Shown here piece by piece: positions 7,179 to 14,746 of a stretch of 15,359 nucleotides of DNA. The translations under genes were made by a program, and so were the position numbers. The first letter of the stretch is position 1. Every line of letters starts with the position of its first letter. This DNA is from HGM04593 sp045533955 (lineage in GTDB: Bacteria; Bacteroidota; Bacteroidia; Bacteroidales; Bacteroidaceae), in the NCBI GenBank assembly GCA_045533955.1, contig JAZSIU010000050.1, positions 1-15,359 on the forward strand, written 5' to 3'. The notes beneath the pieces are model-generated. The model saw only the letters and a program-made list of their open reading frames with translations, did not search any database and was not told the DNA's origin.

Positions 7179-8006
7179 TTATTTCTCGAAATGTTCCTTT
7201 GCTCCTGCGAATAGTTTGTAATAATGTCGCATACTTTCCAACTCGCACCATTTGCATACACTTACCGGAGTGTGGTCTAAATTGTATTTCTTGACATTCT
7301 CCATCGAAAGCAAAAAAGGCGAATGAGTAGATATTACAAACTGACAATTACCGTATCGGGCAAGGTATTCTATTATAGACTTAAGTTTCATCTGGAATTC
7401 GCCGGACATACTGTTCTCGGGCTCATCCAAGATATATAATCCCGGCTCGTTCAACACCTCATTCAGTTTCATAAGTGCAGTCTCGCCATTGCTGAATCCT
7501 CTTTTCAATTCTCCGAGTGTCTGTTGCAAATACTTACTGAATGACTTTGCTTTTCTAACCTCTACACCCTTAATATAGCGTTCAACATTGTAACCTGTTT
7601 CAAGATTCAAGTGTTTAGGTAAACTTTCGGGACGATAATAATCATCCTCCAAGAAACGACTTTTTTGCAGTTTTCTATCGTTCTCTAAACGGTGTTCCTG
7701 CATCATATGAAAAATATCATCACTTGTAAGTACCGTAGTAATTTTAGAAATATCGTATTTTTGAAGTTCGCGATGCCCATTATAAATAGTTTCTCCGGCA
7801 AGATACTTACTTGCTCTATACTGACATTTATCTACATATTTATCGAAACAATAACTTGTATTAAACATTGAAAGCCTATTTGCATATAGTTTTTGAGCAA
7901 TCACATTAAGTATTGTCGACTTACCCGAACCATTCCCCCCAAACAATATGGTAATTGGTTCGAAATCGAGCGACCAAAGTCCCATATTTGATGTAAGGCC
8001 CGGCAC
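7179..8006 (-). CDS. AAA/ABC-type predicted ATPase (COG3910-like), N-terminus probably lost
   Basis: This is an SMC/ABC-like ATPase of 275 aa from a GTG start. Walker A is FGGNGSGKST (about residues 22-31). A signature-like SNGE (GFSNGETALM) precedes Walker B, GLYILDEPE, and a switch His lies in FVISTHSPF. The order and the FEPITILFGGNGSGKS lead-in fit single-domain predicted ATPases of the COG3910/AAA_15 kind, some of which serve in defence or repair; the role here is unknown. Only about 22 residues precede Walker A, so the first beta strand of the fold seems to be missing. A TGA lies directly before the GTG, and a nearby ATG is in another frame. The gene may be decayed like its neighbours, though its remaining core is unbroken. 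Confidence 0.7.
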   Translation of the reverse strand: MPGLTSNMGLWSLDFEPITILFGGNGSGKSTILNVIAQKLYANRLSMFNTSYCFDKYVDKCQYRASKYLAGETIYNGHRELQKYDISKITTVLTSDDIFHMMQEHRLENDRKLQKSRFLEDDYYRPESLPKHLNLETGYNVERYIKGVEVRKAKSFSKYLQQTLGELKRGFSNGETALMKLNEVLNEPGLYILDEPENSMSGEFQMKLKSIIEYLARYGNCQFVISTHSPFLLSMENVKKYNLDHTPVSVCKWCELESMRHYYKLFAGAKEHFEK

Positions 8007-8132
8007 TCAGGCATTATGCGCAGAGAGGTGGGGGGAGGAGGAAGACACACACACACTTTAACTCTTCGGCCATCATCAAGCAGAGAAAAAGAGGAGGAGG
8101 CAAAAAAGAGGTGTAAAGCCCCCATTTAATAG
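8007..8132. other. Low-complexity intergenic segment
   Basis: On the plus strand this holds a G-rich run (8028-8042, ggtggggggaggagg, which could form a two-layer G-quadruplex), an (AC)6 tract at 8045-8056, and a polypurine stretch (about 8080-8110). It replaces the sequence where the ATPase N-terminus would be expected. A 74-codon frame crosses it in another register, but I see no evidence that it is a gene. Confidence 0.5.
8110..8123 (-). repeat. Right arm of a short inverted repeat flanking the tmk-ATPase group
   Basis: The sequence ggtgtaaagccccc is the inverted partner of 5966-5983, with a three-base length difference. It lies just after the stop of the secreted-protein gene on the minus strand. 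Confidence 0.4.
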
Positions 8133-8837
8133 TTATTTTACCAAAGTTTTTTTACCATTAACGATATAAATTCCGGAGCATATAATCCTCTCGATTTTCT
8201 GTCCGGTAATTGTGTATATACCCTTGCCGCGCTCCTTACTCTCGGCTACACTTACTACTATTCCCGTGCTCACACCCTCGGGGGCAGCCTCGAAAAACAC
8301 CCGTGAGCCCTCGTCCTTTGAACCGTCAGCATTGTAAAGTCCCATCTCCTGACCGCCGCTGCTCCAGTTGCCATTATGGCTGAGGAAGCTCTTTCCATCC
8401 GACGTCTTAAAAGCATAGCATCCGTTTGTGCAATCAAGAATCCACGTATAGAATTTATTCGTCCTATCGTTCCTGCTCTGCATCTCGGTGCATTTTGCAG
8501 CATCCCGACTGTTCTTTACCGTAACAATCTTATTATCCTCGGCCGAGATAATCATAATATTACCATCCTCGGCCTCCATAAAATACCAAAATTGGTTCAG
8601 CGGATATCTGGGGTCTTGATTATTTATGCACAGCGCCTGCTTACTCGAGCCCCACGGCGTAATATTAGTAAACACATACGAACTTTTGCCGCCTTTACCG
8701 TCGCGGCCGCTGTAAATGTAATAAAGCACAGGTTCCTCGCCCTCCTGCGTCAGTGTAAAAGGATAATCCTTCTTCTGCGCCTGCACCAAGGTCATAGAAA
8801 CAAGTAAAAAAGCTAAAAGAGCAAAGATTTTTCTCAT
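8133..8837 (-). CDS. Secreted protein with Bacteroidota-type C-terminal tail
   Basis: This protein is about 234 aa. The start at 8837 (MRKIFALLAFLLVSMTLVQAQKK) gives a clean signal peptide with cleavage likely after AQ or nearby. An ATG two codons upstream (8843) is an alternative. The mature part has Trp- and Gly-rich segments (NQFWYFMEAEDG, FYTWILDCTNGCYAFKTSDGKSFLSHNGNW) reminiscent of a beta-trefoil or ricin-like fold, an unverified impression. The end, GIYTITGQKIERIICSGIYIVNGKKTLVK in outline, matches the C-terminal modules of many secreted Bacteroidales proteins, some of them exported by the type IX system. No enzyme motif is recognised. It starts 45 bp after the glutaminase stop and may be co-transcribed. 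Confidence 0.7.
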   Translation of the reverse strand: MRKIFALLAFLLVSMTLVQAQKKDYPFTLTQEGEEPVLYYIYSGRDGKGGKSSYVFTNITPWGSSKQALCINNQDPRYPLNQFWYFMEAEDGNIMIISAEDNKIVTVKNSRDAAKCTEMQSRNDRTNKFYTWILDCTNGCYAFKTSDGKSFLSHNGNWSSGGQEMGLYNADGSKDEGSRVFFEAAPEGVSTGIVVSVAESKERGKGIYTITGQKIERIICSGIYIVNGKKTLVK

Positions 8838-8881
8838 AAGCATTAAGTATTTTTATAATATTAGCCGATTGATTATTCAAC

Positions 8882-9796
8882 CTAAAAAATTGAAGCCTTA
8901 GTCTCAGTTGTCAGCAGCTCCAACGCCTTAATCCCCATCACAGAATTTCCCTTATGGTTCAGACGCGGGCTCCACACAGCCACAGAATATTGCAGCGGAT
9001 GTATTGCTACAATGCCACCGCCCACGCCACTTTTTCCGGGCAGCCCCACAAGATAAGCAAACTCGCCTGCCTCGTCGTAGAAGCCGCAAGTCTGCATAAT
9101 GGCATTTATGCGCTTCACCTGCGACGCAGTGAGGCTTATCCCCTCGTAATCGAATTTTCGTCGATGGTTGGCAAACACCAAAAAAGCCAATGACAGTTCC
9201 CGACAGCTCATCTCAATGGAGCACATCAGGAAATAAAAGTGCAGCACCTCCTCAATACCATTCTCAATAGTTCCGTGATATTTCAGCAGATTCACAATAG
9301 CCGCATTCAAGAAACCATTCTCGCGTTCCGAGCTTGCCACCTCGCGATTGTAGTCGATAGTAGGGTTCGATGCCACCGCACGCACAAAACTCAGATAATC
9401 GGCCTCGGGGTCCTTAAGGTTCGAGAGCAGTATATCAGCCATCACAAGCGCTCCCGCATTTATAAACGGATTACGCGGCACACCCTTCTCCACCTCCAAC
9501 TGCACAAGCGAGTTAAACGCCGTCCCCGACGGTTCCTTACCCACCCTGTTCCACAAGTCATCACCCTTGATTGACAAGCACATAGCCAACGTAAACACCT
9601 TCGAGATACTCTGTATTGAGAATCGTGTGTCAGCCTGTTCGATAGCTGCTGTCTCGCCATAAATCGTGTGGATACACATTCCAAATTGGTCGGGGTTCAC
9701 CTTAGCCAATTCAGGGATATAATCGGCCTGCTTACCATTTTTTGCGTATGGTATAATTGCTTGATAAATATTCTCTAATATTTGCTGATAATCCAT
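8882..9796 (-). CDS. glsA: Glutaminase
   Basis: This enzyme hydrolyses L-glutamine to glutamate and ammonia in the cytoplasm. The start at 9796 (MDYQQILENIYQAIIPYAKNG, 304 aa) matches the family's length and N-terminus. An upstream in-frame ATG at 9853 would place coding sequence over the -7 promoter element and is unlikely. The serine-hydrolase fold signature is clear: FSIQSISKVF gives the catalytic Ser-x-x-Lys (about S63 and K66), followed by PRNPFINAGAL, SERENGFLNAAI, the MCSIEMSCREL helix and GLPGKSGVGGGI near the end. No residues appear to be missing. Bacterial glutaminases of this class are linked to nitrogen metabolism and acid tolerance. No neighbour suggests a specific pathway. Confidence 0.95.
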   Translation of the reverse strand: MDYQQILENIYQAIIPYAKNGKQADYIPELAKVNPDQFGMCIHTIYGETAAIEQADTRFSIQSISKVFTLAMCLSIKGDDLWNRVGKEPSGTAFNSLVQLEVEKGVPRNPFINAGALVMADILLSNLKDPEADYLSFVRAVASNPTIDYNREVASSERENGFLNAAIVNLLKYHGTIENGIEEVLHFYFLMCSIEMSCRELSLAFLVFANHRRKFDYEGISLTASQVKRINAIMQTCGFYDEAGEFAYLVGLPGKSGVGGGIVAIHPLQYSVAVWSPRLNHKGNSVMGIKALELLTTETKASIF

Positions 9797-9837
9797 AAAG
9801 AAAAGACTTTTAGAGCAACCGCTCGGCATACTTTCTT

Positions 9838-9862
9838 GCAAAGATAACAACAAGCGAGCGGA
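9838..9862 (-). promoter_or_regulatory. Glutaminase promoter within repeat copy 1
   Basis: The minus strand reads TATCTTTGC (9838-9846), a full Bacteroidota -7 match about 42 bp before the chosen glsA start. It is part of a 24-bp direct repeat, caaagataacaacaagcgag followed by cgga (9839-9862), which recurs at 9924-9947. The -33 element is weak. Confidence 0.6.
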
Positions 9863-9923
9863 AAATATGAAGTTTACTTCAATATTTTACAAAGCGAGCG
9901 CCGAAAATCTTAGAGCGTAAGCT

Positions 9924-9947
9924 CAAAGATAACAACAAGCGAGCGGA
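9924..9947 (-). repeat. Repeat copy 2 with a second TATCTTTG element
   Basis: This is an exact 24-bp copy of 9839-9862, 85 bp further upstream of glsA. Each copy is followed by an imperfect palindrome: aatatgaag-ttt-acttcaatatt in copy 1 and aatatcaagcctgcttgaatatt-like in copy 2. It may be a second glutaminase promoter or a dispersed genomic repeat. Confidence 0.65.
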
Positions 9948-10135
9948 ACAATATCAAGCCTGCTTGAATATTAAAAAAATATCCGCAAAAATCTTCACAT
10001 CCTACAACAATTTAACATAAAAAAGCTAAGCGCCACATACAAAAAACCGTAACATATAAAAAAAAGAAGCCTCGTATTCGGAACACCCCTCTCCGCTCCG
10101 CCTTTCAGCCACGGCACAGCCGCCACTTTCCCGAC
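9947..10135. other. Intergenic region after the 734-aa gene
   Basis: Together with the promoter repeats, this makes the 339-bp gap between glsA and the next gene (9797-10135). A T8 run on the minus strand (complement of 10056-10063) follows the 734-aa gene and could help termination, but I see no strong stem before it. No coding sequence is supported here. Confidence 0.4.
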
Positions 10136-12340
10136 TTAATTATACCAACCGCAACATCTGCTACGACGCTCCATTGCCCTATGGTCGTACAGATTATCGC
10201 ACTGTCCCCGAACCAATCGACCCTTTTCGGTATAAGGATATTTCTCGGCCACAGTTCTGAAATTGCGAAACTCATATTGAATATCGGCCGCAACCTCATC
10301 GTCCGTAACAATCCTACCAGCCTCGGCCACAAGCTGCTCGACGCGCCTAATGGCGGCTCTCACAAATTTACCATCCTCCCAATTTCTCTTTCCGCACACC
10401 TGTCCCCAATAGCTCGAACCCCGATAATATTGCGTAAGCGTCCAACATATATCGAACGAATTTTTAATTCCCGTAGCATATTTAATCATCAATCGCGCCT
10501 TTCGGTTAGGCTCGGCGCAACCGTTCATCGCCTGCTCAAGCGAGAGCATCTCACGTGCAAAATCATACTTAAAATCGTCCGACGCCTCGATGCGCTCATA
10601 TTCGACACTGAACGGGTCGTAATTCAGATAAAGATTATGATGTTTTTTATAGCCCGGACTCACTCTGCCCAGATAATCCACCGCCCGCGCATAGCACATA
10701 TTGCGCAGAGACTGCGTACCCAAAATATCGTACAGATAATCGCAGTTCGTATAGCCCCTTTTGTTAAGATAGCTGTCAAAATCCGACTGCGGATACTGCA
10801 CACTCTGCACATATTTCACAGCAGCATCAAGCCCCAAGCTGTCAATCATCTCAAAGAAACTGTTAGAATAATCGTAGGGATTAAAATCATCGGAATATCG
10901 GTAAGCCTCCAATGTATAAGCCTCTGTAACCACATCTTTATATTTGCCATCCACCTTTTGCCACTGCGTCTTTTCCCTTTTGTTGACAATTCCCAACAAA
11001 CGATTATCGGCCATATTGGCAAGCTGCAACGCACGTGTAGTCTTCCCGGCTTTTATCATACGCGGACACACCTCGGAGAGCACAATTCTGCGCATCACAT
11101 CATTCCAATAATAGTAGCTTATGAGGGTTTGCAGTTTATATCCGCGTGCAGTCTCGTTGCGCACATTATCGTCTATACCCGCCACAATCATCGCATCGAG
11201 CCACCTTAATTGAGCCCATAATTTATGTTCGTAGTCAGCATCGTAGGTGGCCATTTGAGCATCCAGATATATTCTGAACACCTTTATCGACTGCCCGATA
11301 TATTTGCTCGTGCAACCCCTCTCGGCCAGCGAAAGAAGGCGCGAAGCCTCGTGCACATCCCCCTCGAGGTCGGCAAGAAAAGCCGCCGTATAGTACCACA
11401 TTGCAGTATTCTCGACCCTCTTGTCCCGCGCCATTCGCAGGCACAGCGCAAGAAACTTTTCATCAACGGCAACCGGCCTGTCGAGATACTGATAGACCTC
11501 GCCCGTAGGCTCCAATCCCCTCACATATTTTTGTAACGTGCGGGGAATATAATCGCTGTTCGGGGCATACTCGCACACCAGCTCAAGAGCCTCAAGCGTC
11601 GATAGCTCCTCGCCCGCGCGCCCCGCACAAAAGAGCATCGAATTTACATCGCCCAACTGCGCAAAATACGCCACAGCCTTGTCAGAATTATTTACCCTAT
11701 ACTCGGCACCTGCAACATAAGGCTGAATGAGCCTACGCATAAGATTATCCCGTGGCAGCAGCGAGGCCTCGCTCTCCCACAGCGCAATACACTCGTCATA
11801 CTTACCCAAAGAGAAAAGCGCCCTTACAGCCTGCAACAGATACCTGTCGCGCAAACGCTTATCGTCCGCCGACAAAGCCTTTGCAGGAATCTCGTCGAGC
11901 CTCATCGGAGCATCAATCTCCATCGTCGGATAGTACCAGCGCGAGTTAAGCTTGAGGCGAATATGCTCATTGCACTTTGCCAAAAGCAAGAAATCCACTA
12001 CGGCAGCGTCCCTCTTTGTTATCCACTCAAGAAATTTATTCTCGTACCCCTCGGCACGATTATTATAAACCGCCTCAAACTCCTTGAGTGTCATTTTATA
12101 AACCACACTGTAAATATCCTCGAGCGGAATATCCTTTGAGGTCAGACGCCTCCACGCCTCGCAGTTCACAGCCGCCCCCGAATAGGCCTCTTTCACGCCC
12201 AGCTCAGGTTCGGGGTCGGCCTCATAAACCCTGTACATATAGTACCCGCCGGGAGTATAATGATATATACCGCAGGGCCACGCACCGTCGGCCACGCACA
12301 ACAACAGCGCACTAATGAGAAAGAATTTTAGAAATTTCAT
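10136..12340 (-). CDS. Large secreted protein, probably of TPR-like helical repeats
   Basis: This 734-aa protein begins MKFLKFFLISALLLCVADGA, a signal peptide, followed by WPCGIYHYTPGGYYMYRVYE, an opening seen in uncharacterised Bacteroidales envelope proteins. The rest is rich in paired helices of about 34-40 residues (for example LQAVRALFSLGKYDECIALWE, AVAYFAQLGDVNSMLFCAG, AMWYYTAAFLADLEGDVHEASRLLSLAE), which look like divergent tetratricopeptide repeats. No catalytic motif is recognised. TPR proteins usually serve as binding scaffolds. The start overlaps the end of the upstream lipoprotein gene by 29 bp, so the two are probably coupled and act together in the periplasm or at the surface. 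I cannot name a partner or substrate. Confidence 0.8.
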   Translation of the reverse strand: MKFLKFFLISALLLCVADGAWPCGIYHYTPGGYYMYRVYEADPEPELGVKEAYSGAAVNCEAWRRLTSKDIPLEDIYSVVYKMTLKEFEAVYNNRAEGYENKFLEWITKRDAAVVDFLLLAKCNEHIRLKLNSRWYYPTMEIDAPMRLDEIPAKALSADDKRLRDRYLLQAVRALFSLGKYDECIALWESEASLLPRDNLMRRLIQPYVAGAEYRVNNSDKAVAYFAQLGDVNSMLFCAGRAGEELSTLEALELVCEYAPNSDYIPRTLQKYVRGLEPTGEVYQYLDRPVAVDEKFLALCLRMARDKRVENTAMWYYTAAFLADLEGDVHEASRLLSLAERGCTSKYIGQSIKVFRIYLDAQMATYDADYEHKLWAQLRWLDAMIVAGIDDNVRNETARGYKLQTLISYYYWNDVMRRIVLSEVCPRMIKAGKTTRALQLANMADNRLLGIVNKREKTQWQKVDGKYKDVVTEAYTLEAYRYSDDFNPYDYSNSFFEMIDSLGLDAAVKYVQSVQYPQSDFDSYLNKRGYTNCDYLYDILGTQSLRNMCYARAVDYLGRVSPGYKKHHNLYLNYDPFSVEYERIEASDDFKYDFAREMLSLEQAMNGCAEPNRKARLMIKYATGIKNSFDICWTLTQYYRGSSYWGQVCGKRNWEDGKFVRAAIRRVEQLVAEAGRIVTDDEVAADIQYEFRNFRTVAEKYPYTEKGRLVRGQCDNLYDHRAMERRSRCCGWYN

Positions 12341-13286
12341 CGTTGGTATAATTCTTTAATTGTGAATAATCCAAATGATACAGAATATTCCCGCTCGCAG
12401 GAGGCCCGAGATGCTCCTCGACAAACTTTTTCACCTCGAGAATATCCGCAGCCGCAGCCCTCTCGTACCTTATATACTCCTTCTCGGCGAGCGCTACACT
12501 ATCATCTGGGACAATCGACACAAACTTATTATCCTTGAATTTCACTCCCCAGCCAAAAAGCGGATAAATATAATCGAGTGGAATCGGATTGCGCATATTT
12601 CTTATATAAGGCCTTACGTCGTCGATGTGTAGAATAGAGTTACGCGTGTCAGGATTTTTTATCGCACCCGTATTATAGAGCATAAGCCCCCCTCTGTGCG
12701 CAGGAGGCGGAGCCTCGCACAACTGATGCAGACGAATAGTTACGCTCAGCTCAATCCCCTTTGGTGCAAGCTTGTCCCTCACCCGTCGGCACAGATTGTG
12801 ATAACTCTCTCGCGTCGAGGCCGTCCAATCGCAATCGAGCTGAATCTCGCGTGTCGTCCCGCATTTGTTATACGAGGCCATCGCAAGCAGCCTCTTGGCA
12901 ATAAGCGCCCCATACTCAGCCTCCCTGCCATTCATCTCGCGCAGCGCATCAATAGTAATGTAAACAACCGGCACAATCTCAATATCAGCGGCGGGAGGCG
13001 AGGCAAACTGCGTCGTTGCAATAGGCACAATCTCCGAAGCGCCGCTCAGAAAATCCCTTTCCGTCGCAACGTCGAACATCCTCAGATAGATACGTCCAAT
13101 CTTATGCCGCTCGATAAAGGCCGCCTCGGCCGAGTCAATATCGAACGTAGTCCTCCAATAATAGACCGCAGTGCGCGCCCCGGCGCACTCCTCTGCCGCC
13201 TCAGGCCTCTGAGCCTCTTTACCCTTGCAAGCAGCAAGAATAATTACAACAAGCAACGGGGCGAAAATTTTAGAAAAGTATTTCAT
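12312..13286 (-). CDS. Lipoprotein, possible TIM-barrel (DUF3142-like) protein
   Basis: This 324-aa protein has a lipobox, MKYFSKIFAPLLVVIILAAC, with the lipidated Cys at position 20. The mature part opens with AVYYWRTTFDIDSAEAAFIERHKIGRIYLRMFDV. It then has alternating strands and helices, including EIVPVVYITIDALREM and REIQLDCDWTASTRESYHNLCRRVRDKL...LSVTIRLHQL. That pattern resembles sugar-hydrolase-like TIM barrels in which acidic residues follow strands, similar to DUF3142, but I cannot verify this. It is the first gene of a two-gene unit with the 734-aa protein. Upstream are a weak -7 element and a pair of candidate LytTR sites, suggesting activator-dependent expression. No lesions are seen. 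Confidence 0.72.
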   Translation of the reverse strand: MKYFSKIFAPLLVVIILAACKGKEAQRPEAAEECAGARTAVYYWRTTFDIDSAEAAFIERHKIGRIYLRMFDVATERDFLSGASEIVPIATTQFASPPAADIEIVPVVYITIDALREMNGREAEYGALIAKRLLAMASYNKCGTTREIQLDCDWTASTRESYHNLCRRVRDKLAPKGIELSVTIRLHQLCEAPPPAHRGGLMLYNTGAIKNPDTRNSILHIDDVRPYIRNMRNPIPLDYIYPLFGWGVKFKDNKFVSIVPDDSVALAEKEYIRYERAAAADILEVKKFVEEHLGPPASGNILYHLDYSQLKNYTNDEISKILSH

Positions 13287-13314
13287 AACTCTTATTTGTG
13301 ATAATTTCTTAACA

Positions 13315-13322
13315 CAAATTTC
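13315..13322 (-). promoter_or_regulatory. Weak -7 element for the lipoprotein operon
   Basis: The minus strand reads GAAATTTG, one mismatch from TAnnTTTG. The expected -33 position (13342-13346) reads CTCGG, with no match, so the promoter is probably weak without an activator. It lies 40 bp from the first direct repeat at 13362, exactly the distance seen at the LytTR promoter. Confidence 0.4.
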
Positions 13323-13332
13323 TAAAAAATAA

Positions 13333-13369
13333 TTCGTACAGCCGAGCTGAAAAAGCTCGGCTGTACGAA
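13333..13369 (-). terminator. Rho-independent terminator of the LytTR operon
   Basis: A perfect 16-bp inverted repeat (13333-13348 with 13354-13369) encloses a 5-base loop. On the minus strand it is followed by the T-rich TTATTTTTT. It ends the transcript 52 bp after the stop of the DUF2233 gene. Its right arm overlaps the first of two direct repeats at 13362-13392. Confidence 0.8.
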
Positions 13370-13392
13370 ACTATTTCCGGCCTGTACGAAAC
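13362..13392. promoter_or_regulatory. Direct-repeat pair, candidate LytTR operator for the lipoprotein operon
   Basis: TGTACGAAAC occurs at 13362-13371 and 13383-13392, a start-to-start distance of 21 bp (two helical turns). LytTR domains classically bind two short direct repeats on one DNA face at about this spacing. The same arrangement with related sequence lies upstream of the LytTR gene. Confidence 0.5.
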
Positions 13393-13421
13393 ACCCGCCG
13401 GCGCATCATTTCATCGTGTAG

Positions 13422-14315
13422 TTATTTTCGTCGCCACACAATATAGCTTGTATTCTTAGGCATCCTGCGAGGCCCCAAACGAACATTATCCTCGCCAAAC
13501 TCGTGTACCATTCCGGCCTCATCCACCGCCCAACCATAAGCCGACGAGCCCACAAGATACACCGCCTGCTCCACTCCAAGGTCGGCCAGCGCTTGCGCAA
13601 AATCGTGGAACGACTCAATTGTCCCCGTCTCTACCATAAAAATCTCGCCTCTACGGTCGCAGATAGCCCGCCTCGTCGATTTTCCCTTTGGTTCATTGTC
13701 TATGACCTTCCCATCACACACCAAAGGATACTGACGAAAGAAATATCCCCCCTGCTCGGTTGCCTTCTCGAAGAGCGGCGAATTCTCGGCGACACCAATC
13801 GTAACCTTACCATTTATCGACGCACAGAACCCCTTTTTCGAGAGGCCCCAAGCACGAGGCTCGCCCCGCAGCACAAACGCCCCCACGATACCACCATTAT
13901 CAGCACGTACGTCGGCCGCCTGCGCAGCATAAATCACACTCTTGTCCATCTTGTTCATCTTGCCAATGTGCAACGACATTTCGGCATTATGAGGAATAAA
14001 AATCCTCAAAGGAATATCATTTATCATCGTATCCCGAATCTCTGTGTATCCTCTCACGGCAGTGTCTACCGCCTTGCCGATGCGCCCGAGGGCAATAGGC
14101 GGCTCAACCTCGGGCGCAGGTTCAAAGAGCGCAGGCTCCACCTCGGCAGGCTCATCATCCTTCGGCCACAAGGCCGTTAACAACGCCGCCGCAACCAACA
14201 ACACCCCCAGAGCAGAAAAAATAAAAATCCACACACCACGACGCGCAGGGCCGCAGTCCCCACCCTCGCCAATAATGCGAATCTGGTCGTCTCGTATATC
14301 CTTAGGCTCTCTCAT
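13422..14315 (-). CDS. Membrane-anchored DUF2233 / phosphodiester glycosidase-like protein
   Basis: This 297-aa protein has a short charged cytoplasmic N-terminus and one transmembrane segment (about residues 28-50, VWIFIFSALGVLLVAAALLTALW). A Pro/Glu-rich linker (EPAEVEPALFEPAPEVEPP) leads to an external domain. The domain resembles the NAGPA/DUF2233 family (PF09992), whose members cleave sugar phosphodiesters: AADVRADNGGIVGAFVLRGEPRAWGLSKKGFCASINGKVTIG, then KSTRRAICDRRGEIFMVE and FHDFAQALADLGVEQAVYLVGSSAYGW. The family's usual LDGGGSS active-site turn is replaced by LVGSSAYGW (residues 254-262), so activity may differ or be lost. It begins 11 bp after the LytTR gene, in one operon, and may sense or transduce a signal for it. 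A strong terminator follows. Confidence 0.75.
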   Translation of the reverse strand: MREPKDIRDDQIRIIGEGGDCGPARRGVWIFIFSALGVLLVAAALLTALWPKDDEPAEVEPALFEPAPEVEPPIALGRIGKAVDTAVRGYTEIRDTMINDIPLRIFIPHNAEMSLHIGKMNKMDKSVIYAAQAADVRADNGGIVGAFVLRGEPRAWGLSKKGFCASINGKVTIGVAENSPLFEKATEQGGYFFRQYPLVCDGKVIDNEPKGKSTRRAICDRRGEIFMVETGTIESFHDFAQALADLGVEQAVYLVGSSAYGWAVDEAGMVHEFGEDNVRLGPRRMPKNTSYIVWRRK

Positions 14316-14326
14316 AACTTTTTAAT

Positions 14327-14680
14327 CTACTTTTCCAACAGCTCCTTCAACTGCTTCAACGCCTCCTTCGACGCCGTAACCGAGTGATTAAACGACGCAA
14401 CATCCGACAGAATCAATTTCTGTTTAGGCACATTTATATAATAGATGTAGGCGCTGTTGATGATTAAACTCTTACCTATGCGAATGAAGATATTCCCCTC
14501 ACTGCCCAGCTGCGAAGCAATCATCTTCTCAATCTGCCCCAGCTGATACGACAGCATACGCACCTCATTATCCGTCTGTACCAGCGTCGAGTAATTTCCA
14601 TCCGACGCTATATAGACAATCCTCTCGGGCGCAATGCGCACAAGGTCTATTGAGGTTGATATAATCAGTTGTTTCTTCAT
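14327..14680 (-). CDS. Stand-alone LytTR-domain transcriptional regulator
   Basis: At 117 aa this is almost only a LytTR DNA-binding domain. After MKKQLIISTSIDLV come RIAPERIVYIASDGNYSTLVQTDNE, the typical first strands; then MLSYQLGQIEKMI, FIRIGKSLIINSAYIYYI (matching the family's F-x-R-x-x-[KR]-S-x-[IL]-[IV]-N) and KLILSD...HSVTASKEALKQLKELL. There is no receiver domain, so phosphorylation by a linked histidine kinase is not indicated. Its downstream partner is a membrane protein, as in LytTR regulatory systems where a membrane protein controls the regulator. It has a strong promoter with two candidate binding sites upstream, suggesting self-regulation. Confidence 0.9.
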   Translation of the reverse strand: MKKQLIISTSIDLVRIAPERIVYIASDGNYSTLVQTDNEVRMLSYQLGQIEKMIASQLGSEGNIFIRIGKSLIINSAYIYYINVPKQKLILSDVASFNHSVTASKEALKQLKELLEK

Positions 14681-14698
14681 TCCCGTTTTTTAGCTTAG

Positions 14699-14731
14699 GC
14701 AAATATATTACAGTTGCTGTTTATCACAAAA
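14699..14731 (-). promoter_or_regulatory. Strong promoter of the LytTR operon
   Basis: The minus strand shows TTTTG (14727-14731), a 19-bp spacer, then TATATTTGC (14699-14707). This is a near-perfect Bacteroidota -33/-7 promoter. Transcription would start about 10-15 bases before the ATG, giving a very short leader. Confidence 0.8.
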
Positions 14732-14746
14732 CATTTTCGAAGCCAA

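Noticed and set aside
10181..11209. Long plus-strand open frame of 342 codons
   Set aside because: It lies antisense to the 734-aa gene, whose signal peptide and helical repeats are convincing. The antisense protein has no recognisable domain.
12696..13301. Plus-strand open frame of 201 codons
   Set aside because: It is antisense to the lipoprotein gene, is Arg-rich and low in structure, and looks like a compositional shadow.
13503..14180. Plus-strand open frame of 225 codons
   Set aside because: It is antisense to the DUF2233-like gene, with no domain or plausible promoter.
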